A stretch of DNA of 13,660 nt from the NCBI GenBank assembly GCA_027858145.1, contig JAQIDF010000134.1, positions 1 through 13,660 of the forward strand. Direction: 5' to 3'. Within the stretch, counting starts at the first letter, position 1. Every line of letters starts with the position of its first letter. The position numbers and the translations under genes were made by a program. Positions 8,388 through 13,660 of this stretch are shown here, one piece after another. This stretch comes from Prolixibacteraceae bacterium. GTDB taxonomy: Bacteria > Bacteroidota > Bacteroidia > Bacteroidales > Prolixibacteraceae. The notes under the pieces were generated by a model. It was not told where the DNA came from and did no database searches. It saw only the letters and a list, made by a program, of their open reading frames with translations.

Positions 8388-8455
8388 AGTCAATTATTTT
8401 TAGTTTGTAATTTACTTGATCAATTTATTAATAACTCAACAATTGTATTGGCATG

Positions 8456-9079
8456 TTAGTTGAAATCAAGGTTGAATTTATTTTTAAATAACATTAGGGA
8501 CGGATTTTTTTTGATCATCATTTTTAACTTTTGCTCTTCTGTTAAAGCTTTATTTTCATTAAGTTTTTTATTGAGAATAACCTTTACATCAATTTGGCTA
8601 TTATGTAAATTACGGCTTAAATAACCGATGATTGTAGGTTTTAATGAACGAATTTTTTCTTGTTGAACAGAATTCTCAACCTCTATAATTATTTGATTAT
8701 CTTTTAAATGCGGAATAGTTTCGAGTGTTTTGTAAAGATGAATTTGGTCTTCAAATTTTAAAATGAACTGGGGCCATATTCTTTCAATATCCTCTTTTGA
8801 AAATGGTTTATCAACCTGTAAATGTTGTTCTTCCTGTATTTTTTCCTGTGGTTGAACGACGCTTTTCTGGTCGTTGCTTTTTCCGTTTAGTGCTTGCGAT
8901 ATTGAGGGTGTGTTGAAATCGGAAGAGTGTTTCTTAACAACATTTCTGGGTTTTTGCGATGTAGATCCTGCTTTGGCAGCATAATTTGTTGTTTCCTGTT
9001 CCTGAACAATTTCTGTTGGTTTTGTTTCTTGTTCAGAAAAGATAGGGTCAAGTGACTTAACTTCAGGATTTTTAGCTAC
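8456..9079 (-). CDS. dnaX: C-terminal (tau) part of DnaX, -1 frame relative to the gamma part
   Basis: From the G after the A10 tract the -1 frame is open for 207 codons, ending TAA at 8458-8456. In that frame the previous stop is TAA at 9109-9107, so the overlap with the gamma frame is only about 28 nt. No ATG, GTG or TTG codon occurs until MMIKKNP, 26 residues from the end, so independent translation is implausible. The product begins VAKNPEVKSLDPIF, continues as a Q/E/K/S/T-rich linker (about 95 residues), then a folded region with FSKEDIERIWPQFILKFEDQ. It ends in LTEEQKLKMMIKKNP and NKFNLDFN, which resembles the C-terminus I recall for Bacteroidota DnaX proteins. In tau this region contacts the polymerase and helicase. 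Fused to gamma it gives a 574-residue protein, a normal length. It is either the frameshift-dependent tau extension or the displaced end of a gene broken by an A-tract indel or sequencing error. Confidence 0.85.
   Translation of the reverse strand, partial: VAKNPEVKSLDPIFSEQETKPTEIVQEQETTNYAAKAGSTSQKPRNVVKKHSSDFNTPSISQALNGKSNDQKSVVQPQEKIQEEQHLQVDKPFSKEDIERIWPQFILKFEDQIHLYKTLETIPHLKDNQIIIEVENSVQQEKIRSLKPTIIGYLSRNLHNSQIDVKVILNKKLNENKALTEEQKLKMMIKKNPSLMLFKNKFNLDFN
9047..9061 (-). other. possible weak hairpin downstream of the dnaX slippery site
   Basis: On the minus strand GTTAAG (9061-9056) can pair with CTTGAC (9052-9047) around a 3-nt loop, six pairs including one G-U. It begins 17 nt after the slippery AAG, further than the 5-9 nt usual for a -1 frameshift stimulator, and it is weak. 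It could be chance. Confidence 0.25.
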
Positions 9080-9090
9080 TTTTTTTTTTG
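9076..9090 (-). promoter_or_regulatory. dnaX: putative dnaX frameshift / transcriptional slippage site (A10)
   Basis: The gamma frame ends CAA AAA AAA AAG TAG, with the A run at 9089-9080 on the minus strand. It contains A AAA AAG in the correct phase, the heptamer that drives -1 frameshifting in E. coli dnaX. It is also a homopolymer long enough for RNA polymerase slippage of the kind known for Thermus dnaX. A -1 ribosomal shift, or mRNA with one extra A or two fewer, enters the tau frame. The stop codon sits immediately after the slip codon. No Shine-Dalgarno-like stimulator is seen upstream. Confidence 0.72.
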
Positions 9091-10179
9091 AGCTGTTTGT
9101 GTAATTTTAATTAATGCCAATTCAACCAGTAAGCGTTTGTTTTGGCTCGCTTTATAATTCAAGTCGCAACCGTTGGTGATTTCAAGAGCACTTAACAAAA
9201 AATCTTGTTCACATGATACTGCCTGTACCTTGTATTTTTCTTGTATCTCCCCTCCTACTTCAAGGAGCTTGTGCGTAGCCTGGTCTTTACTTACCAGTAA
9301 ATCTCTGAAATGGGTACTTAACCCGTTAATAAAATGATGTCCATCAAATCCGTGATCGAGGATGTCATTGAAGGTATTCAATATTTCAGGTATCTGGTTT
9401 GATAAAAAGTAATCGGTTAACTTAAAATAATAGTCGTAATCAAGTACATTCAGGTTAGATATTACATCCTGATAATTGATTGTATTGCCAGAAAAACTAA
9501 CAATTTGGTCGAAAATTGAAAGCGCATCACGCATGGCACCATCGGCCTTATGGGCAATAATATTTACTCCAGCTTCATCAATCTGCACATTTTCCTTTTG
9601 CGATACATGTAGAATATATTCAGATATATCGGATATACCAATTCGGCTAAAATCAAAGATTTGGCAACGCGATAAAATTGTTGGTAATATTTTATGCTTT
9701 TCGGTAGTTGCTAAAATAAAAATGGCATGTTTGGGCGGCTCTTCCAATGTTTTCAGAAATGCATTAAATGCAGCCTGTGATAGCATGTGAACCTCATCGA
9801 TTATATAAACGCTGTAATGTCCAAGTTGAGGCGGAACCCTTACCTGGTCTATTAACACCCTGATGTCTTCAACCGAGTTATTTGAGGCTGCATCGAGTTC
9901 GTGTATGTTATATGAGCGGTTTTCGTTAAAAGCAAGACACGATTCGCATTCATTACAAGGTTCGTTGTCTTCAGTAATATTCTGACAGTTTATTGTTTTT
10001 GCAAAAATACGGGCACAAGTGGTTTTTCCAACACCGCGCGGCCCGCAAAACAAATAGGCATGGGCCATTTGGTTGTTTTTAATGGCATTTTTCAATGTCG
10101 AGGTAATCGACTTCTGCCCCACTACTGTGGAAAATGTTGAAGGTCTGTATTTTCGTGCCGAAACAATAAATTCGTCCAT
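9076..10179 (-). CDS. dnaX: DNA polymerase III gamma-like subunit (DnaX domains I-III, zero frame)
   Basis: DnaX is the ATPase of the clamp loader that opens the beta clamp at primer-template junctions. This 367-residue frame shows Walker A GPRGVGKT (46-53), a four-cysteine zinc module (C65, C75, C78, C81), Walker B IIDEVHML (126-133), sensor 1 LATTE (156-160), the SRC arginine finger (R171) and sensor 2 GAMRDAL (214-220). An alpha-helical collar domain follows to about residue 363. It then stops at QTAQKKK just where the tau linker should start, so the product matches a gamma subunit in architecture. Known tau proteins continue for roughly 200 more residues, and those are present in the -1 frame (8456-9079). 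The ATG at 10179 follows an exact promoter -7 box by about 20 nt. It is divergent from the peroxidase gene. Confidence 0.96.
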   Translation of the reverse strand: MDEFIVSARKYRPSTFSTVVGQKSITSTLKNAIKNNQMAHAYLFCGPRGVGKTTCARIFAKTINCQNITEDNEPCNECESCLAFNENRSYNIHELDAASNNSVEDIRVLIDQVRVPPQLGHYSVYIIDEVHMLSQAAFNAFLKTLEEPPKHAIFILATTEKHKILPTILSRCQIFDFSRIGISDISEYILHVSQKENVQIDEAGVNIIAHKADGAMRDALSIFDQIVSFSGNTINYQDVISNLNVLDYDYYFKLTDYFLSNQIPEILNTFNDILDHGFDGHHFINGLSTHFRDLLVSKDQATHKLLEVGGEIQEKYKVQAVSCEQDFLLSALEITNGCDLNYKASQNKRLLVELALIKITQTAQKKK

Positions 10180-10200
10180 CGTGTATTTTTAATGATGCCC

Positions 10201-10208
10201 CAAATATA
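10201..10208 (-). promoter_or_regulatory. candidate -7 element of the dnaX promoter
   Basis: Read on the minus strand, TATATTTG is an exact TAnnTTTG. It ends 21 nt before the dnaX ATG, implying a very short leader. A T-rich stretch (GGTTTTCC) lies about 18 nt further upstream in place of a TTTG -33 box. The rest of the 151-nt divergent gap (10180-10330) holds no gene. A TAATTTTA at 10264-10271 is a one-mismatch candidate for the peroxidase promoter but is not convincing. Confidence 0.5.
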
Positions 10209-10330
10209 AAAATTAGAAACGGAAAACCGGAATTTTAATCTTTTTACTTTTCAACAAGTAATGTAATTTTACAATAAACTTTTTAGTTAATGGTTTTGTT
10301 TTAAATGGAAAACACATAAAAAAAAACTTA

Positions 10331-10864
10331 ATGAAAAAATTCACTTATAGTTTATTCGTTGCATTATTTATTGCATCAGGTTTATTGGCGCAAACAGATA
10401 AAACATTGTATGATTTTGATGTTCAGGATATTTCAGGTGAAAACTACGACTTATCGCAACATCAGGGAAAAAAAGTATTAGTTGTAAATACGGCCTCAAA
10501 ATGCGGATTAACACCGCAATACGAAGATCTTGAAAAATTATACAAACAGTATAAAGACAGTGATTTTGTTATAATTGGTTTTCCGGCAAATAATTTTTTG
10601 GGGCAGGAACCCGGCACAAACAGTGAGATTGAAGAGTTTTGCCAGGTGAATTATGGTGTAACTTTTCCGATGATGGCAAAAATATCTGTTAAAGGTGATG
10701 ATATCCATCCTCTTTATAAATGGCTTACCGAAAAAACAATGACTAATGTAAAATGGAATTTTCAAAAATTCATGATTAATCCTGACGGAACAATTGCCGG
10801 TTGGGCAAAACCAAAAACAAAACCATTTGACAGTGACATTGTTGAGTGGATAGAAAAGGACTAA
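10331..10864 (+). CDS. exported glutathione peroxidase-family thiol peroxidase
   Basis: This protein reduces hydrogen or lipid peroxides. The 177-residue chain has a signal peptide (1-20, FVALFIASGLLA then Q), placing it in the periplasm or envelope. The family motifs are clear: peroxidatic C58 in NTASKCGLTPQY, Q92 in NNFLGQEPG, and W142-N143 in KWNF. C104 in EFCQVNYGVTFP corresponds to the resolving cysteine of thioredoxin-dependent members (as in plant and yeast enzymes). A thioredoxin-like reductant is therefore more likely than glutathione. The second family motif reads FPANNF, with Ala where many members have Cys (FPCNQF). That cysteine is not thought essential. The start is the ATG followed by a Lys-rich n-region. 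It is divergent from dnaX, and its stop codon overlaps the convergent receptor gene. The annotated name is by family only; the substrate is unknown. Confidence 0.94.
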   Translation: MKKFTYSLFVALFIASGLLAQTDKTLYDFDVQDISGENYDLSQHQGKKVLVVNTASKCGLTPQYEDLEKLYKQYKDSDFVIIGFPANNFLGQEPGTNSEIEEFCQVNYGVTFPMMAKISVKGDDIHPLYKWLTEKTMTNVKWNFQKFMINPDGTIAGWAKPKTKPFDSDIVEWIEKD

Positions 10865-13278
10865 AATTCGGCCGAAACTTTAAGGTTAAAAGTTATACCC
10901 GTAAGGTAATTCGGAATTGCGTAATATTTGTTTTCGTAGTCGGCAGCAAAAAAATACGATGAAACGTTTCTGATGTTCATAAGGTTAAAAATATCTAAAC
11001 TTACATTGAACGATTCGAAACGATCGAAAAATGCTTCGCGTGTTAAGTTATTTCCATTAGTTACAAACGAACGCATAAATCCAATATCTACACGCTTGTA
11101 CCCCGGCATACGGTGTGTTTGTTTGTATCTTTCGGTACGTGGCATCCCAAACGGAGCTCCGGTAATTATATGACCGGTCATATGCATTTGATATTCGGGC
11201 ATGCCCGGCAGGTAATCCTGAAAAAACATACTGAATTTAAAACGTTGATCTGTAGGTCTTGGAATATACCCATGCCCATCACCTTCAATATTTTCTTCAG
11301 ATTTTAACAACGATAAACTTACCCACGATTGAGTACCGCTTACAAATTCACCATTAACTTTTATGTCTGTGCCGTATGTATAACCGTGTGATATTTGATC
11401 GGAAAGGTAACGAATCCTTACATTTTCAATTTGGTATGGAATGAGATTTTTCAGTGCCTTATAGTATGCTTCGGCTGTTAACCTGAACGGTCGGCCCCAG
11501 GCGATAAATGAATAATCGAAACCGGCCACGGTATGAAAAGACCTGGGGGTTTGTACATCGGGATTAACTTTACCATAAAGGTTTTTAATTTCACGAAAAA
11601 AAGGAGGCTGATGGTACACCCCAAATGATAAACGGCCAATGATATCGCGCTCTATACCTGTGTTTATTGAAGCTGAAAACCGTGGGCTTACAGTTAAATG
11701 ATCGGTATAAGTCCAGTAATGCGCTCTAACACCTCCGGTTAGTTTAATTTTACCAATATTGGTTGGAAAGGTGTAAGTATCCTGAATATATCCGGAGTAA
11801 CGTTGTTCGTCGAGTTCTAAATCGTTATTTGCCGAGTAATATAATTCAACATTTTCATCAGAATATGGCAACGAATAGCCTGATGAATCTCGATAAATCC
11901 ATTCTTTCATCTGGTCGCTAACCATTTCATTTTTTATAGTAAAGCCCCATTGTAAAAAATTGTTGTTTGTTGAGATTCCTCCCTTGTGAGTGAAACTGTT
12001 AACAAAAGCATCGAGGTAATTACGTCCGTGTTCGTGATACATTCCAATTCCGATAACCATTGATGAATCATCAATATCGTTGGTACCTTCGCCTTGTACC
12101 TCAGACAGTAAATAACTTCCAATAATATCAAATGTTTCTTCTTCGTGCGTTTTGTACGATGAAGCAATAAATTTCAAAAAAGAATTTCGGGTTGGTTTGT
12201 AATTAAAAAACAAAGCACCGGTATATGTTTTATACCGGTCGACTTCTTGTCCGTCAAAATCAACATAAAGTCTTCGCTGTTCGTTCCATGCACCGCTTAT
12301 GGTTTCACGGCTTTGCGGAATAAACTCATAGCGGTTTAATGAAATGGTGCCCAAAAAACCTAATTCAGCTTTTGGTGACAAATCGTAAGTAAAATAGCCC
12401 TGATAATCAAAAAAAGCCGGGTTATAATAACCTTTTTCGTCAAGTGACCCCAGTAAATACCGAAAGGTTTTATACCTGAGGCCCATATTATAAGTGAATT
12501 TCTTATTCTTACTAATATTTTCAATATGAGCCTTACCCCCAAGTAAACTGGCAGAAACTGATGCAGCAAACTCAGTAGGTCGATTGTATGTTATGTCGAG
12601 TACCGAAGACATTTTATCGCCATATTTTGCATCGAAACCGCCTGCAGAGAATTCGATGGATGATACCATGTCGGAATTCACGAAACTTAGCCCTTCCTGT
12701 TGACCGGCACGCACCAGATAAGGCCTGTATACCTCTATGTCATTCACATATACCAGGTTTTCATCAAAGCTGCCGCCTCGTACTGAGTATTGATTGCTAA
12801 GTTCGTTGCTTGAATTTACGCCAGGTAGTGTTTTAATGAGTCCTTCAACATTACCAATACCAACATCAGGGAGATTGTTAATGGCTTTTGGGTCGATACG
12901 AACAATGTTTCCTGAAGTTTGATTTTGTCCGGTTACTCTTATCTCGTCAATGTTTTCACTTTTGGGGATTAACTGAATATTTAATTCATACAATTCTTCC
13001 GATTGCAGGTTTAATTCCTTCTTCAGCATTTCGTAGCCAATTATCGAATAGGCAATAGTAACATTACGCTGACTTGGAATACGAAGTAAATACTCTCCTT
13101 TCCGGTTTGTAGATGTTCCAAATGGATAACCCATTAATGCAACATTGACCATTTCAAGGGGATTTCCATTTTCATCGGCAACTGTACCATAAATTGTAGC
13201 ATTGCTGGTTTGTGCCACGCTTTTTAAATTGAAAACCAGTAATATTGCGATAAAAATTGTAAAAATGAGTTTATTCAT
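10861..13278 (-). CDS. TonB-dependent outer-membrane receptor with CarboxypepD_reg-like domain
   Basis: This is an outer-membrane beta-barrel that would import a ligand using TonB/ExbBD energy. From the ATG at 13278 it has 805 residues. A signal peptide spans 1-23 (hydrophobic core to SVAQ). A CarboxypepD_reg-like fold lies at about 27-105 (ATIYGTVADENGNPLEMVNV, with NRKGEY). The plug lies at about 128-232, including LPGVNSSNELSNQYSVRGG, DENLVYVNDIEVY and the segment LVRAGQQEGLSFVN. The barrel follows to a terminal Phe (NLKVSAEF), the usual outer-membrane insertion signal. There is no SusD-type lipoprotein next door, so it is not a typical glycan-uptake pair. The ligand is unknown. An ATG six codons upstream (13296) is in frame, but it would place Leu-Phe-Leu-His before the Lys of the signal peptide, and a promoter -7 box lies between the two starts. 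The later start is therefore preferred. Confidence 0.95.
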   Translation of the reverse strand: MNKLIFTIFIAILLVFNLKSVAQTSNATIYGTVADENGNPLEMVNVALMGYPFGTSTNRKGEYLLRIPSQRNVTIAYSIIGYEMLKKELNLQSEELYELNIQLIPKSENIDEIRVTGQNQTSGNIVRIDPKAINNLPDVGIGNVEGLIKTLPGVNSSNELSNQYSVRGGSFDENLVYVNDIEVYRPYLVRAGQQEGLSFVNSDMVSSIEFSAGGFDAKYGDKMSSVLDITYNRPTEFAASVSASLLGGKAHIENISKNKKFTYNMGLRYKTFRYLLGSLDEKGYYNPAFFDYQGYFTYDLSPKAELGFLGTISLNRYEFIPQSRETISGAWNEQRRLYVDFDGQEVDRYKTYTGALFFNYKPTRNSFLKFIASSYKTHEEETFDIIGSYLLSEVQGEGTNDIDDSSMVIGIGMYHEHGRNYLDAFVNSFTHKGGISTNNNFLQWGFTIKNEMVSDQMKEWIYRDSSGYSLPYSDENVELYYSANNDLELDEQRYSGYIQDTYTFPTNIGKIKLTGGVRAHYWTYTDHLTVSPRFSASINTGIERDIIGRLSFGVYHQPPFFREIKNLYGKVNPDVQTPRSFHTVAGFDYSFIAWGRPFRLTAEAYYKALKNLIPYQIENVRIRYLSDQISHGYTYGTDIKVNGEFVSGTQSWVSLSLLKSEENIEGDGHGYIPRPTDQRFKFSMFFQDYLPGMPEYQMHMTGHIITGAPFGMPRTERYKQTHRMPGYKRVDIGFMRSFVTNGNNLTREAFFDRFESFNVSLDIFNLMNIRNVSSYFFAADYENKYYAIPNYLTGITFNLKVSAEF

Positions 13279-13284
13279 GGTGTG

Positions 13285-13292
13285 CAAAAATA
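13285..13292 (-). promoter_or_regulatory. candidate -7 element of the TonB-dependent receptor promoter
   Basis: Read on the minus strand, TATTTTTG matches TAnnTTTG exactly and ends 6 nt before the preferred ATG (13278). If used, transcription would begin at or next to the start codon, giving a leaderless or nearly leaderless message. It lies inside the alternative longer reading frame. No clear -33 box is visible. Confidence 0.35.
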
Positions 13293-13345
13293 ACATTTCA
13301 GTGAATATTAACGCTTTTTTAGATTATGAATTGTACTTAAGTGAA

Positions 13346-13353
13346 TATATTTG
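13346..13353 (+). promoter_or_regulatory. candidate -7 element of the LysE-family gene promoter
   Basis: TATATTTG is an exact TAnnTTTG, 16 nt before the ATG at 13370. The upstream region has T6 near 13315-13320 rather than a TTTG -33 box. The 91-nt divergent gap between the receptor and this gene contains no other feature. Confidence 0.5.
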
Positions 13354-13369
13354 TAGCGGAAAACATTAG

Positions 13370-13660
13370 ATGATGGCCGAATTATTTATTAAAGGATTAC
13401 TGGTAGGATTAATAGCATCGTCGCCATTTGGTGCGATGGCTGTGTTAGTTATTCAGCGTACAGCTAATCGTAATTTGAAATCGGGGTTTTACACCGGCCT
13501 TGGAATAGCGATTACAGATACCTTTTGGGCGTTGATTGCCGGCTTTAGCGTATCGTTTGTAATTGAATTTTTACGTGAACATCAAATGATTATACAAATG
13601 ATTGGGGCTATAGTATTGTTGGCACTTGGAATTCATATATTCATGTCACACCCTCTGAAA
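13370..13660 (+). CDS. LysE/RhtB-family transporter, 3'-truncated by window edge
   Basis: The first 97 codons of an integral inner-membrane protein are present, with no stop before the window ends. Three hydrophobic segments are visible (about residues 5-27, 38-62 and 74-91). The N-terminal pattern GLLVGLIASSPFGAMAVLVI followed by QRTANRNLKSGFYTGLGIAITDTFWA matches the LysE family layout: a P-x-G motif at the end of the first helix, then a polar loop and a small-residue second helix with an acidic residue (D50). Family members export amino acids or related metabolites; the substrate cannot be read from this fragment. Two consecutive ATGs (13370 and 13373) are possible starts. It is divergent from the TonB-dependent receptor. 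Confidence 0.85.
   Translation, partial: MMAELFIKGLLVGLIASSPFGAMAVLVIQRTANRNLKSGFYTGLGIAITDTFWALIAGFSVSFVIEFLREHQMIIQMIGAIVLLALGIHIFMSHPLK

Noticed and set aside
8388..8393. TTG start two codons upstream for ferritin
   Set aside because: The ATG at 8387 places all ferroxidase ligands at the E. coli FtnA residue numbers, and TTG starts are uncommon.
8416..8423. TTGATCAA palindrome in the gap between dnaX (tau) and ferritin, considered as an operator
   Set aside because: An 8-bp palindrome is expected by chance. No extended symmetry and no second copy near a promoter were found.
10861..13278. SusC-type glycan-uptake receptor
   Set aside because: No SusD-like lipoprotein gene lies next to it, and at 805 residues it is shorter than typical SusC proteins (around 1000).
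1..13660. CRISPR array, insertion sequence, phage, tRNA or defence-system genes
   Set aside because: No direct-repeat array, transposase, integrase, terminal inverted repeat pair or tRNA cloverleaf was found. Nearly all sequence is accounted for by conserved genes.

Overview
The window reads as a stretch of core chromosome from a Bacteroidota (Bacteroidetes) bacterium, probably of the order Bacteroidales or Marinilabiliales. The evidence is a low-GC sequence, a CarboxypepD_reg-like/plug TonB-dependent receptor, Bacteroidetes-type promoter -7 boxes (TAnnTTTG), GyrA with an NRGGKG-type box, and a ClpC/GyrA/TPR neighbourhood that I recall from Bacteroides genomes (recollection, not checked). I see no mobile element, CRISPR array, tRNA or rRNA gene.

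Layout. 1-1228 (+): the 3' part of a PAS-containing hybrid-type sensor histidine kinase that runs off the left edge. 1229-1365: convergent gap with terminators. 1366-5097 (-): gyrA followed by a secreted TPR protein, probably one operon. 5098-5308: divergent promoter region. 5309-7819 (+): clpC. 7817-7859: strong bidirectional terminator shared with a convergent ferritin gene at 7872-8387 (-). 8456-10179 (-): dnaX, split into two reading frames at an A10 tract. 10331-10864 (+): an exported glutathione peroxidase, whose stop overlaps that of a convergent TonB-dependent receptor at 10861-13278 (-). 13370 onward (+): the first 97 codons of a LysE-family transporter, cut by the right edge.

The most interesting point is dnaX. 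The zero frame ends after 367 residues, exactly at the end of the ATPase and oligomerisation domains (a gamma-like product), at CAA AAA AAA AAG TAG. The -1 frame then stays open for 207 codons and encodes a recognisable tau C-terminal region. That frame has no start codon until its last 26 or so codons, so it can only be made as a fusion. The site contains A AAA AAG, the heptamer used by E. coli dnaX, inside an A10 homopolymer like the slippage tract of Thermus dnaX. The logic is inverted relative to E. coli: here the standard frame gives the short form and slippage gives the long one. A homopolymer sequencing error or a real mutation remains the main alternative.

The other genes serve housekeeping roles: DNA topology (GyrA), replication clamp loading (DnaX), protein quality control (ClpC), iron storage (ferritin) and peroxide defence (Gpx). 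Apart from dnaX, I see no sign of an undescribed multi-gene system here.
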